A stretch of DNA of 64,000 bases from Virgibacillus sp. NKC19-16 (GCF_021560035.1 NZ_CP074373.1:3158001-3222000); one strand, 5' to 3'; positions 1 to 8,861 are shown, counted from the first letter of the stretch. Translations and numbers: made by a program. The notes: generated from the letters alone by a model not told the origin.

Positions 1-354
1 ATAGGAATCGGCTAAGTTTTCAATCGATTTTTGAGGCGAAATACTATCTACCTCTTTCAGGAAATGGTTAAGATAATTAATTTTTCATGTTTGGTATTTT
101 TTTCGTTCATTCTCAGATGCTCCACAGTAAACAATTTCAACGTTGAACACGTATTGCCCAATCTTAACATAACCTAGAAAAACTTGCCTGCTGGCTTATT
201 GTTCGGTGTGATCAAACTAAATCATTCACATGGGGTATCATAGCTTGATCAAAGGCGTTACTAATATCGCCTCATCGCTTAGCAGAATACGGTTCTAAAA
301 AGAATAGCATGCTGATCCAATTCAAGTTAAGCTTCTTTAAACGAAGTGATTATC
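1..354. other. Intergenic, no gene recognised
   Basis: No frame with a start, a ribosome binding site and a family resemblance is visible on either strand. The DNA is AT-rich and looks non-coding, or it is the edge of a feature outside the window. Confidence 0.5.
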
Positions 355-561
355 TTAACCGAAGAAAAAGTCAAAAACGTTACTTCCACTTGAACTATTT
401 TTATTATAAAACTCCGAGTACCCACAGTTTTTACAGAAAACAACTGTGAATTGATTGTTCTGAACATCAAACATTTTAGATAAACCAGTCCCGGTCATTG
501 CTACATCTTTCTTATCCGCGTCTCTACTTCCGCATTTAATACATCCTTTATGATTTTCCAT
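355..561 (-). CDS. Small zinc-ribbon protein (DUF2082-like)
   Basis: This 68-residue protein has two CxxC pairs (CIKC near residue 8 and CKNC near residue 43) that would form a single zinc ribbon, followed by an aromatic-rich C-terminus ending DFFFG. This matches the DUF2082 family of predicted nucleic-acid-binding zinc-ribbon proteins, whose cellular role is not known. The start is supported by an AAAGGAG ribosome binding site about 8 bases upstream. It stands alone, convergent with nothing, next to a type I toxin-antitoxin module. Family assignment rests on size and cysteine spacing, so function stays open. Confidence 0.75.
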   Translation of the reverse strand: MENHKGCIKCGSRDADKKDVAMTGTGLSKMFDVQNNQFTVVFCKNCGYSEFYNKNSSSGSNVFDFFFG

Positions 562-927
562 TGAAATTCATCTCCTTTGGTATCAGTGCTAATCATTTTT
601 TAGAAATATCTTAATCATTTGTCACCAATGATAATCCTGATGAGATATAAATCGTACATTTCTTGGTATTTATTCACCTTATACACGTCTTAAGTAATAA
701 TTCACACCATTAAATAATGCGAAGGAAAGGCAAATCCATAACATTTTTGCGTTTAACTATTATTTTGAAATAATGGGTATGGATCTGGTTCGGTAATATT
801 ATGCATCAGCTAAATTTACGGGTAGATAGACAGTCAGCGTTGTTTTGGAGTAATTTTATCCATCCAGAGAATTATCTCGATAATCCATTTACTTATACTT
901 ACATCACACGTCAAGCCAATGTTTTCA
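562..927. other. Intergenic, no gene recognised
   Basis: AT-rich DNA between the zinc-ribbon gene and the promoter of the first antisense RNA. I see no coding frame and no clear structured element in it. Confidence 0.5.
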
Positions 928-956
928 TTGACAGTATAAATAATTAAATTTATACT
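928..956 (+). promoter_or_regulatory. SigA-type promoter of antitoxin RNA, copy 1
   Basis: TTGACA at 928-933 and TATACT at 951-956 are separated by exactly 17 bases. The same arrangement occurs at 9960-9988 upstream of the second module. It points rightward into the antisense RNA, with initiation expected near 963. Confidence 0.8.
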
Positions 957-962
957 ATACTT

Positions 963-1090
963 AATAAGAAAGTACCGAGTAGCGTCAACTACTCGGTACC
1001 GGCAACTACAAACTGCATAAAGAGCAGTTGGCCGTGTTTACCTAAATTAAGTAACCGCTAGCCTTGGGTTAGGAGCGGTTACTTCTTTTT
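963..1090 (+). ncRNA. RatA-like antisense antitoxin RNA, copy 1
   Basis: A transcript from the 928-956 promoter would run about 130 bases and end at a strong terminator: stem 1049-1059 with 1074-1084, then a T-rich run. It is convergent with the toxin gene and overlaps the toxin stop codon and the whole toxin 3' UTR, as RatA overlaps txpA in Bacillus subtilis. It holds two hairpins, 972-999 and one built on AACTGC/GCAGTT at 1011-1029. The same architecture recurs about 9 kb away. The function is inferred from this architecture; no expression data are available. Confidence 0.7.
972..999 (-). terminator. Terminator of toxin mRNA, copy 1
   Basis: An 11-bp perfect stem (972-982 with 989-999) and 6-base loop is followed on the minus strand by a T-rich stretch. 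It would end the toxin mRNA just past the antisense promoter region, giving a 3' overlap with the antitoxin RNA. Confidence 0.7.
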
Positions 1091-1185
1091 ATCAGGTAAA
1101 CGACAATAGTTACATTCAAAGTCAAACTAGCAATTTGGAGTAATCCAAACTGAGCTAATAGACTTAATGTTTCATACGTCGTCAT
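1069..1185 (-). CDS. TxpA-like type I toxin, copy 1 (holin-like toxin family)
   Basis: A 38-residue peptide beginning MTTYETLSLLAQFG, with one hydrophobic segment (about residues 8-30) and a basic tail (KRSNRS). This is the pattern of the TxpA/BsrG-type putative holin-like toxins (Hol_Tox family), which insert in the membrane and are silenced by an antisense RNA. The start follows an AGGAGGTGG ribosome binding site by 7 bases. The stop codon lies inside the stem that terminates the antisense RNA. A paralogue of 35 residues with the same N-terminus (MTTYEALSL) sits at 10115-10222. Identification is by similarity of pattern and genetic arrangement. Confidence 0.85.
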   Translation of the reverse strand: MTTYETLSLLAQFGLLQIASLTLNVTIVVYLIKRSNRS

Positions 1186-1267
1186 TCCTTGCCACCTCCT
1201 CTCATGAGGACTTTAAAGATGAGGAAATGGCCAACCGCTCACTATACCTATGTAGTTGCTGTTTTTT

Positions 1268-1276
1268 ATTTTAACA
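1268..1276 (-). promoter_or_regulatory. Extended -10 of toxin gene, copy 1
   Basis: On the minus strand this reads TGTTAAAAT, an extended -10 (TGnTAAAAT). The second module has TGGTAAAAT at the equivalent place. The -35 region is weak. The 5' UTR would be roughly 75 bases long, with the complementary segments described for this mRNA. Confidence 0.5.
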
Positions 1277-1427
1277 TACCTTTCATAGATTAATAGCAAA
1301 AAAGAGAATAATTGTTCGATAAATATTAGTTGGTATATGGAATATAACGCAAAAAGACCAGACACCAAAATGGCATCCAGTCTTATGCTGCATCCTATCC
1401 ACTACGATCGGAAACGGTGAACAATCT

Positions 1428-2588
1428 CTAGCCTCGCAAATTCCGAACCGCGTCCACTTCCTCCAAAACAACCGCCATCAACTCGCCGTCAACATCCAAC
1501 CTAGACACTGACTGCAACGTCTTTTCAACCCCATGCTCATCAATCATTTGCTGCAATTCAACAGCTTCTTGGTCCTGTTCATTTTTAAATTGCAACGCGG
1601 CTGCGATTGTTTTAGCAAGATAATGCGGCTTCTTACCCGTCACTTCCATATACATACTGGCTGGACGAATCAAACGATCGCGTGCTCCGAGCTTACGGAT
1701 CGGGCCTCGCCCTACCCTGGTTACATCATCGGAAATGTATGGATTCATAAACCGCTGCACGATTTTACGGATATATGTTTGATGTTCTTCTCTATTAAAA
1801 TGATAGGTTTGGATCAATGCTTCGCCTGATTCGGACAGGGCACCATTGATGATTTCTTGCACGTTTTCATCCTTCATCGCATCGGCAATCGCCTCATGTC
1901 CCAAGTAACTACCAATATATGCAGCTGCCGCATGGCCTGTATTGACCGTGAATAATTTCCGCTCGATATAGGGGGTTAGGTCACTTACATACGTAATGCC
2001 ATCGATCGCAGGCTTTTGGCCCTTGACGTGAGCTTCTTCCACTACCCACTCATAGTACGGTTCAACGGATACTTCCAATAAGTCCTCATTCACCTGGTTG
2101 GGAACAATGCGATCTACTGCAGCATTTGGGAAGCCATAGACCTTTTCAAATGCTGGCTTTTCTGCTTCATCCAGATGTTCAAACACTTTTTCCTTTAATA
2201 GGGAACTTCCGCCTACCATATTTTCACAAGCAATGATATTTAGGTCTTCCTGGTTCGTTTTCAACCGCTCGCGCAAGCCTTTTGCAATAAGTTCGGAAAT
2301 AATCGCTAGCACGTTAGGTCCAACAGCAGTTGTCACAATATCTGCTTTCGTAATCGCCTCGATAACTTCCCCGGGATCATTGATGCTGTTAATCCCGGAG
2401 ACATCTTTTACCGTTATTGTTTCACTGTTCTCAGCAGCTAGTATGACATTGTATTGCTGTTTCTCGTTTAACTGCTTAACTACTTTATCATTTACATCCA
2501 CGAATGTCGTGTGGTAATTCGCTTGATAGAGTAGGGAGCCGATAAAGCCACGGCCGATATTCCCTGCCCCAAAATGTACAGCCAGCAT
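1428..2588 (-). CDS. mtlD: Mannitol-1-phosphate 5-dehydrogenase
   Basis: This cytosolic enzyme oxidises mannitol 1-phosphate to fructose 6-phosphate with NAD. The 386-residue length is normal for the family. The N-terminus (MLAVHFGAGNIGRGFIG) is the glycine-rich Rossmann nucleotide-binding loop, and the mid-region keeps the polyol dehydrogenase pattern around KLFTVNTGHAAAAYIG. The gene starts immediately after the mtlF stop codon, so the two are translationally linked. It is the last gene of the mtl operon, whose promoter-proximal part (mtlA, mtlR) now lies on the far side of an IS110 insertion. No damage is visible in the gene itself. Confidence 0.97.
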   Translation of the reverse strand: MLAVHFGAGNIGRGFIGSLLYQANYHTTFVDVNDKVVKQLNEKQQYNVILAAENSETITVKDVSGINSINDPGEVIEAITKADIVTTAVGPNVLAIISELIAKGLRERLKTNQEDLNIIACENMVGGSSLLKEKVFEHLDEAEKPAFEKVYGFPNAAVDRIVPNQVNEDLLEVSVEPYYEWVVEEAHVKGQKPAIDGITYVSDLTPYIERKLFTVNTGHAAAAYIGSYLGHEAIADAMKDENVQEIINGALSESGEALIQTYHFNREEHQTYIRKIVQRFMNPYISDDVTRVGRGPIRKLGARDRLIRPASMYMEVTGKKPHYLAKTIAAALQFKNEQDQEAVELQQMIDEHGVEKTLQSVSRLDVDGELMAVVLEEVDAVRNLRG

Positions 2589-3026
2589 TTAGTCCACCTC
2601 ACTAAATAAGCTTATGATTTCCTCTTTTGATTCTGCGCCTACGATCTTTTCAATGTTTTCTTCTTCAGAACAAACAATGGCGATTTTAGACAGAACCTCT
2701 AAGTGTTCGTCCCCTTTTCCTGCAATACCGATGAGCACTTTTACAATGTTTCCATCACCAAAATCAACACCACCTGGTACTGTCACGATAGAAAGTCCCG
2801 TTTCTAGAACAGCCTCCTTCGCGTCTTCGGTTCCATGCGGGATAGCGACATTATTGCCCATAAATGTGGAGGTCACTTCCTCTCTCTCCAACATTTTATC
2901 AACATAGGATGCTTCCACGTATCCGTTATCTACTAGAAGTTCGCCAGTATAACGAATAGCCTCTTCTTTTCCTCCCAGTTCTACATTCAACGCTATATTA
3001 TCTTTGCTTAAAATTTCCTTTGCCAT
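2589..3026 (-). CDS. mtlF: Mannitol PTS EIIA component
   Basis: A 145-residue cytosolic EIIA protein that passes phosphate from HPr to the EIIB domain of the mannitol permease. The phosphorylated histidine is expected in NNVAIPHGTEDAK (about residue 65). Start is supported by AAAGGAG upstream. MtlA (7362-8804) has only EIIC and EIIB domains, so this separate EIIA completes the system. It directly precedes mtlD. The region upstream, once probably continuous with mtlR, now contains about 2.2 kb of repeat and IS DNA, so expression of mtlF-mtlD may depend on read-through or a new promoter. Confidence 0.95.
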   Translation of the reverse strand: MAKEILSKDNIALNVELGGKEEAIRYTGELLVDNGYVEASYVDKMLEREEVTSTFMGNNVAIPHGTEDAKEAVLETGLSIVTVPGGVDFGDGNIVKVLIGIAGKGDEHLEVLSKIAIVCSEEENIEKIVGAESKEEIISLFSEVD

Positions 3027-3124
3027 GATTCATGCACTCCTTTAAAATAATTTCTTTTCCTTTAGTAAGGTTCTTTTCGTAAGTTTTGCTGCTTTTCATC
3101 CAGCTGATTAAAAATGCGACATGA

Positions 3125-3183
3125 CTGCTACGTTGATTTCCACTCCGGACAGTCGCTTTCCGCGGGCACGGCCTCAGCCTCCT
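3125..3183. repeat. Left half of a palindromic intergenic repeat
   Basis: GC-rich segment beginning CGTTGATTTCCACTCCGG and continuing through TCGCTTTCCGCGGG. Its outer end is the near reverse complement of 4994-5022 (CGACTGT...CAATCAACG). The two pieces read as the ends of one common Bacillaceae intergenic repeat, now split by the IS110 insertion. Confidence 0.6.
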
Positions 3184-3315
3184 GATATGAACGAAACTGT
3201 CAAGGCCCCCACTCTGCGCCAGGTTTTGAACTATTTTTGACAACTCTAAGAAGAGAAGCGATTTTTGGCTTCTTTACTTTCTTGGTTAAATGTGTAGCCT
3301 ACTGGCTAGAGTGGC

Positions 3316-3421
3316 TTCTTCTTTAGCTTACTGAGCACTTCTCACCTCTTCGAATGGTTGTCAAGTGCTCTCCTTTACAACCATTCGAAGAGGTGAGACA
3401 CTCTTTTAAGCTAAAGAAGAA
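3316..3421. repeat. Large fold-back (inverted repeat)
   Basis: Outer arms 3316-3330 and 3407-3421 are perfect 15-base complements, and inner arms 3341-3361 and 3377-3397 are perfect 21-base complements. A competing hairpin is possible between GAGCACTT (3333-3340) and AAGTGCTC (3363-3370), so two mutually exclusive folds exist. It lies downstream of the IS110 transposase. It could be an IS-encoded structured RNA, a MITE or a bidirectional transcription stop. Confidence 0.7.
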
Positions 3422-3712
3422 ATAATCTTACCTCCTTCATCATTTTTGGATATAGATGGGATAAGAACACGGCACGAAGGCAAAAATCTCTACTGCGGTT
3501 AGCATTCTGATATTCGTGGGTTTTCACATTTTATCTTTCCGTATAAAGGACTTTTCCACTAACTCGAGACGTGCGTTATTCTATACAGAAATGGCACAGA
3601 GGAGGCGCGTGGGTTTTCCTTTCCGGTTTTTCTCTTTGCCTTCGAGCCCTATTCTCATTCTTCTATTTTTATTAATAAAATTTGTATGCTTGCTTCCATC
3701 ATTTATTAGACA

Positions 3713-4827
3713 TTAGACTGTTGGAACATCCTCAATTTCTTGCGTAACCGCCCATATAAAACCTGCTAATTCCCTTGCCACTGCCGTAATCGCTTTACCA
3801 CTTTCCTTTCCTCTGGATAATAATCGATAATATTTTTTGTGTAACCGGTTTTGTGCTTTCCAGGATATTGCTTGAACACTGGCACTCTGACCTTCTTGTC
3901 TTTTCTTCAGCTTTCCTTTCACGGCAGGTTGATAACGATAACTCCAAGCTGATTCTACTAATAGACGACGTACATGTCGATTTCCTGTTTTTGTAACATT
4001 CCCTTGATTTCTTCTGTCACCACTTGAATCCTCACTTGGAATTAATCCAACATAAGCCATAAAGTGTTTAGGGGTAGTAAATCTTTTGAATGATCCAATC
4101 TCAGCTACAAGGCTTGTAGCCGTAATTAGAGCCACCCCTCTCAAAGACTGTAGTGCCTGAATTTTTTGGGCATGTACACCTTCAGTTGCTTGTAATTTTA
4201 TCTCTTCTTCATACCTTTTTACTCGCTGTTCAATCTCCTGTAATTGATGAAAATATTCCTGAAAGACAATGCTTGATGAAGACCGTTCGAATTTCAAAGT
4301 ACTTAACCATTCCCTATACTTATAGGTCCACTTTTTCTTACTCCTTCTGGAGGATAGATATTATATCGTAACAGAAATTTGGTTAACCGATGTTTCGCTC
4401 TTAATTCATCTTCTTTCGCATCTTCCCTTGCCCGAACTAAGTCACGAAGGGCTTCATCGTCCTCGGTTGGTACATAAATAGATGTTAATTCACCAGCACG
4501 AAAAAGTTGAGCGAGTCTAACAGCATCTCTTTTGTCCGTTTTGATTCTCTCACCAGGCTTTTGGGGAATGAGAGATGGAGCAATTACATCACATTCAATT
4601 CCGAGACTAAGAAAGAATCTGTGCAGTTTGTAGCCTGTTGGCCCCGCTTCATAACATATTCGAAGTAATTTAGGATCCCCTAATTTCTTTACTAACCTTC
4701 TAACGTTTTCATACTTGTGAGGGACCATTCCCCAATATCTTGGTTTTTCTCGGCCTTCCTCTGCAATAGCAACTGAAATTTTTTCTTTGTGTACGTCTAA
4801 TCCAACGTATTTAATGGTATCCTTCAT
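3713..4827 (-). pseudogene. IS110-family transposase, frame disrupted
   Basis: Two frames together make one IS110 recombinase. The N-terminal part (4303-4827) has the DEDD RuvC-like start YVGLDVHKEKISVAI. The C-terminal part (3713-4302) has the Transposase_20 region (LQSLRGVALITATSL...GRNQ-type KTGNRHVRRLLVESAW). The join falls at a run of five A residues (T at 4332-4336 on the plus strand). One extra A, or a -1 slip on the run, restores PEGVRKKWTYKYREWL. IS110 recombinases are normally one frame, so this is most simply a 1-base deletion. A programmed slip or an assembly error in the homopolymer cannot be excluded. Confidence 0.85.
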
Positions 4828-4946
4828 AATAACTAGCTCCTTCCGTAATGTAGCTCTGATTTGGTTTTTGTCTTTCTAGTAGTCATTCTAACCAGATTAA
4901 CCTACGAATTTACGAGTAAGGAGCTAGTTTCGTTCATGATAACTCG
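4828..4946 (-). ncRNA. Candidate IS110 bridge-RNA region
   Basis: Non-coding end of the IS upstream of the transposase. AACTAGCTCCTT (about 4831-4842) and AAGGAGCTAGTT (about 4919-4930) are exact complements enclosing the interval. IS110-group elements encode a target- and donor-binding bridge RNA in the non-coding end. This is a position-and-structure argument only, and the longer downstream non-coding segment is an alternative location. Confidence 0.3.
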
Positions 4947-4949
4947 AGA

Positions 4950-5212
4950 AAACCACTCTGCGGGGTCTTCGGACACATGCTATTCCCGCAGGAGTCGACT
5001 GTGCTCCGCTCCAATCAACGATCATAAAAGTGGATAGCTAGAGGTAAAATGTAATGAAGTTGCAAAGCACAGCTTCAGCGGAGGAAACACACGAAGACTC
5101 CTGCGGGAGGAAAGGCATAGGTGAGACCCTGAAGTGCGATAGCACGAGGGGGCTCACCAGCCGCCCGCGGAAAGCGAAGTGTGTTTCCGGAGCGAATCCC
5201 TGCTCTCAACCA
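4950..5212. repeat. Right half of split repeat plus a second related repeat
   Basis: 4950-5022 (CTGCGGGGTCTTCGG, TTCCCGCAGGAGTC, CCAATCAACG) completes the repeat whose left half is at 3125-3183. 5085-5212 is another member of the same type (GACTCCTGCGGGAGG, GCCCGCGGAAAGCGAAG). Both are non-coding GC-rich palindromic repeats. Confidence 0.6.
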
Positions 5213-5273
5213 GCGTTTCCAAATGAATTTTCACTGCGTCGTATTTTATATCTCTTTTTCATCAAAAAATCTT

Positions 5274-7349
5274 TTATAAAACATCCTTTAAAAACGCCTG
5301 AAACTCCTTCGTCAGGAATTTTCTAATTTGTGCTTCGTCTCCTGACTGAAACAATGTCATGCTTTCCTGACTTTGGATGATCAAACTGCTTACATAACTT
5401 AAGATCTCCAGCACTTCTTGATGCGTATCCTCTGGCGACAGCATTAACAGCATTCGCTCCATCTTCATCGTATCCCCATCCATCCCTTTTATCATGATGG
5501 GATGGTTTAAGGAATAGATGGTAAAATTCGGCGCATTCACGTCACCGGATCGCGTGTGATACAGGGCGAGTGTAGTTCCCGGAATGCCGAGTCCGCTTGC
5601 CTTTTCTCTTTTCAGCAACTTCTCCAAAACGGCCCCTTTATCATCTATCATTCGACTTTTTTCTAATTCGATACAAATGGATTGTAAAATCTCTTCGATG
5701 GTCCGCTTTTTCGCTATTTCGCTCACATAAAAAGCATGTAAAAGTTCCAAAATCACCTTGGAATAATTATGCATTGCTTCTATTTGCAAGACAGTATCCG
5801 TGCTTATCTTTTCCACCCGCTTAGGGGCTGCTCTACGTGTAAGCGTCTTTTGCCGGATTGCTTTTTTAATCCGATGAACTTCTGCTTGTGTCAGCATTGG
5901 TGAGGCTAGAATATAGTCACCCTCGAACCCTTTTAGCGGAATGGTCGACACAATAAGGTCATATGCTTTTATTTGGGATCGATCCAAATCAAATAGGGAT
6001 TTATTTTCAACACGTTTAATTTCCGGAACATGCTGCATAAGCTTCGTGGCAAGTATTTTTGCTGTGCCAATGCCACTGGAACATATCACTAATGCCTGCA
6101 CGGCCACTTCTTTTTCATCTTGCAATAAAGCGGATGCGAAATGGAGCACTAGATAGCCGATTTCGTCTTTCGGAAAGGGGGCATCCGGAAAAATTTCCTC
6201 CGCACCTTGCGTGATCAATTGAAAAAGATCCCCGTAATCTCGCGTGATTTCATCAATCATCGGATTATTGATGTTCATTCCCTGTTTCATGCGATAAATC
6301 GTTGGTTTCAAATGTGTAACCAAATCATTCAATAAAGCACTATTTGCCGTTAAGTCGATATCCAATTTTATACTGACAAATTGGATCAATTCCTTTGCTT
6401 TATGCGCTATATTGATACTGGAATCTTCCATGAGATAAGACGGATCTCGGCGTAGTTTTGCCCCCATTAAATGCATCGTGATATAGCCAATCTCATCATC
6501 AGGAATCTCCATATCAAATGAGATTTCCAGGTCACGTATCAACTTTTTTGCAATCGCGTATTCTTTAGTTCCTTCGATTTGCTGCAGGTACGCTGGATCA
6601 ATGGTTATCGTATCGCCTTTTTGCAATCGTTCTATGGCCAAAGCTAAGTGAACAACTAATCCGATATGCGCACTGTCAGCCAGCGTATATGGTAATTCAT
6701 CTCTTGTTTGTTCCACCCGGGATTCAATCAGGCTTAATTTTTCCGGATTGACTAAGCCGAGTAGACGATTTGAAATGGTGTTTAATTGCGATTTCTTCTG
6801 GATGTTTTCTTTTAAAACCGAGACAAATTCGAATGGATCCATGTACTGTGTGATTAAATTACTGATCGCAGCCCGTTTATCTTTTTCATCTCCCTCGATT
6901 TTAACGCCATACCCTCTTCTTCGGATAAGGGAGAGGTTGTAGCTTAAAAGCGCTTCTTCCAAAGAATCCAGGTCGTGACTAATCGTCGCAACCGTTACGT
7001 GCAGATCTTGCGTTAGAGCGAATAATTTGATTGGTTCATTCGCTTCAAGCAAGGTTGATAAAATAACGGCCCGTCGTTCATCCGGTGTAAAATCCGAAGA
7101 AGCCGTGGATGAAAGTGCCAGCTTCAGTTGGTTTGTGTCTTGCTCGCTCCCCGTAACACGAACACCCACACCTGTCTTTTTCGCTAGTATCAGATTGTGA
7201 TCAAACAGGACTTTTTCACTGTTTTTCAAGTCACGGTGGATCGTTCGGCTGCTTGCTCCTAGCTTGTTCGCCATCTCTTTTACCGTTATGCCTTCCGAGT
7301 GATTGAGTAAAAGCTCGATCACTTTCCGCTGTCGACCAGCAATATACAA
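5274..7349 (-). CDS. mtlR: Mannitol operon transcriptional activator, PTS-regulated
   Basis: A 691-residue cytosolic activator of the mtl operon. Order of domains: two N-terminal helix-turn-helix segments (about 1-170), two PTS regulation domains (about 180-400, with histidines such as LVLHFASAL), an EIIB-like domain with a cysteine in VICSSGIGTAKI (about 410-500), and a C-terminal EIIA-like domain containing YHTRSGDV. Phosphorylation by HPr and by the mannitol EII proteins tunes its activity. A GTG at 7358 is possible, but TTG at 7349 has the better-spaced AGAGGTGAG ribosome binding site and gives the family-like start (L/M)YIAGRQRKV. It follows mtlA almost directly. The IS110 region lies downstream. 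Confidence 0.92.
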   Translation of the reverse strand: MYIAGRQRKVIELLLNHSEGITVKEMANKLGASSRTIHRDLKNSEKVLFDHNLILAKKTGVGVRVTGSEQDTNQLKLALSSTASSDFTPDERRAVILSTLLEANEPIKLFALTQDLHVTVATISHDLDSLEEALLSYNLSLIRRRGYGVKIEGDEKDKRAAISNLITQYMDPFEFVSVLKENIQKKSQLNTISNRLLGLVNPEKLSLIESRVEQTRDELPYTLADSAHIGLVVHLALAIERLQKGDTITIDPAYLQQIEGTKEYAIAKKLIRDLEISFDMEIPDDEIGYITMHLMGAKLRRDPSYLMEDSSINIAHKAKELIQFVSIKLDIDLTANSALLNDLVTHLKPTIYRMKQGMNINNPMIDEITRDYGDLFQLITQGAEEIFPDAPFPKDEIGYLVLHFASALLQDEKEVAVQALVICSSGIGTAKILATKLMQHVPEIKRVENKSLFDLDRSQIKAYDLIVSTIPLKGFEGDYILASPMLTQAEVHRIKKAIRQKTLTRRAAPKRVEKISTDTVLQIEAMHNYSKVILELLHAFYVSEIAKKRTIEEILQSICIELEKSRMIDDKGAVLEKLLKREKASGLGIPGTTLALYHTRSGDVNAPNFTIYSLNHPIMIKGMDGDTMKMERMLLMLSPEDTHQEVLEILSYVSSLIIQSQESMTLFQSGDEAQIRKFLTKEFQAFLKDVL

Positions 7350-7361
7350 ACGGCTCACCTC

Positions 7362-8804
7362 TTATTTTTTAAGACGTTCAACCAGCTCATCATACTTCGG
7401 ACTGTTTAAGAAATTCTCCACGGAAATATGCTCTGCAGTTGGTAATTTTGCTTTTGCACGATCAGTTAAATCTTTATGGGTCACAACGATATCTGCATCA
7501 TCCGGGATTTCATTAATCGCGGTATTCGTAACATAAGTATCAATATCCGCTTTTTTGAATTTATTTTTTAACAACGATGATCCCATTGCACTGGAACCCA
7601 TACCCGCATCGCAGGCAAAGATAACTTTATCCACTTCTTCTGCGCTTTTTTCCTCGACTTCTTCATTTGCTTGTTCAAATGTTTCCTCTTCCGCATCCTG
7701 TGTTAAATTCGCGGATACAGAACTTTCCTTCCCTTTCATTTCTTCCATCTGTCCGGTTGCTTCAGCCAAATCATCCGCATCTGTCTTACTTGTTTTTAAA
7801 ATAAATGCAGCTATCACGAATGAGACGACTGCAGCAACGATTACACCAAGAGCCATACCAAGATAATTCCCTTGTGGCGTTAATGCAAATAAAGCAAAAA
7901 TACTCCCTGGCGATACCGTAGCTACTGTCCCTACATCAAAGAGTGAGAACGTGAACACACCGCTTACACCGCCAGCGATAGCCGCTAAAATCAAGGTAGG
8001 TTTCATTAAGACGTATGGGAAATAAATCTCATGAATACCCCCGAAAAATTGAATAATCGCTGCACCTGATGCCGAACTTTTCGACATGCCTGTTCCAAAA
8101 ATAGCAAATGCAAGCAAGATTCCAAGCCCCGGGCCAGGGTTTGCCTCAAGTAAGAACAATATCGATTTCCCTGTTTCTGTAGCTTGTTCAATCCCAATCG
8201 GACCTAGTATCCCGTGATTGATTGCATTATTTAAAAACAAAATCTTAGCTGGTTCAATAATAATATTGGCAAGTGGCAACAATCCGGCAGCAATAATCGC
8301 GTCTACGCCTGCTGCTAGTGCATTATTTAATCCTTCTACTAATGGCCCAATGCCAAGCACAGCAATAACCGCTAAAATTGCTGCCAAAATACCTGCTGAG
8401 AAGTTATTATAAAGCATTTCAAATCCGGATTTAACTTTATCCTGGAATTTCTGATCAATTTTTTTCATGATATAACCGGCCAGTGGCCCCATAATCATGG
8501 CACCTAAAAACATCGGTATATCTGCACCTACGATAACTCCCATCGTAGCAGTCGCACCGACAACCCCGCCTCGCAGGTCATGAACCATTCGTCCACCGGT
8601 AAAACCAATTAACAGTGGCAGTAAGTAAGTAATCATCGGATCGTTCAATGCTGCCAATTGCTCATTAGGAAACCAGCCATCAGGAATAAACAAAGCCGTG
8701 ATAATCCCCCAGGCAATAAACGCGCCAATGTTCGGCATAATCATGCCACTCAAATAGCTGCCAAACTTTTGGGCCTTCGCACGAAATCCTTTCTTTTCAG
8801 CCAT
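7362..8804 (-). CDS. mtlA: Mannitol PTS permease, EIICB
   Basis: A 480-residue membrane protein that imports mannitol and phosphorylates it to mannitol 1-phosphate. Residues 1-345 form the multi-span EIIC domain (starting AEKKGFRAKAQKFGSYLSGM). A charged linker rich in E and S follows (about 350-385). The EIIB domain has the phosphorylated cysteine in VIFACDAGMGSS (about residue 398). There is no EIIA domain; MtlF supplies it. Start follows AAGGAG. It is the first gene of the operon, with a SigA-type promoter 60-85 bases upstream. Confidence 0.96.
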   Translation of the reverse strand: MAEKKGFRAKAQKFGSYLSGMIMPNIGAFIAWGIITALFIPDGWFPNEQLAALNDPMITYLLPLLIGFTGGRMVHDLRGGVVGATATMGVIVGADIPMFLGAMIMGPLAGYIMKKIDQKFQDKVKSGFEMLYNNFSAGILAAILAVIAVLGIGPLVEGLNNALAAGVDAIIAAGLLPLANIIIEPAKILFLNNAINHGILGPIGIEQATETGKSILFLLEANPGPGLGILLAFAIFGTGMSKSSASGAAIIQFFGGIHEIYFPYVLMKPTLILAAIAGGVSGVFTFSLFDVGTVATVSPGSIFALFALTPQGNYLGMALGVIVAAVVSFVIAAFILKTSKTDADDLAEATGQMEEMKGKESSVSANLTQDAEEETFEQANEEVEEKSAEEVDKVIFACDAGMGSSAMGSSLLKNKFKKADIDTYVTNTAINEIPDDADIVVTHKDLTDRAKAKLPTAEHISVENFLNSPKYDELVERLKK

Positions 8805-8861
8805 TTTAAAATTCTCCTTTTTTATATGATAAAGTTTATGGATGTCGTTTTCCTACCTTTA

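Larger units (their letters stand above)
3184..4946 (-). mobile_element. IS110-family insertion sequence, defective
   Basis: The segment between the two repeat halves begins near GATATGAACGAAACT and ends near AGTTTCGTTCATGAT, which are near-inverted copies of each other. It carries a broken IS110 transposase. About 530 bases of non-coding DNA follow the transposase, including a large fold-back, and about 120 precede it. The exact ends are uncertain by some bases, and the fold-back could be a separate nested element. Confidence 0.6.

Noticed and set aside
1283-1471. 62-codon minus-strand frame upstream of the toxin gene
   Set aside because: It overlaps the end of mtlD and the toxin promoter region and has no ribosome binding site.
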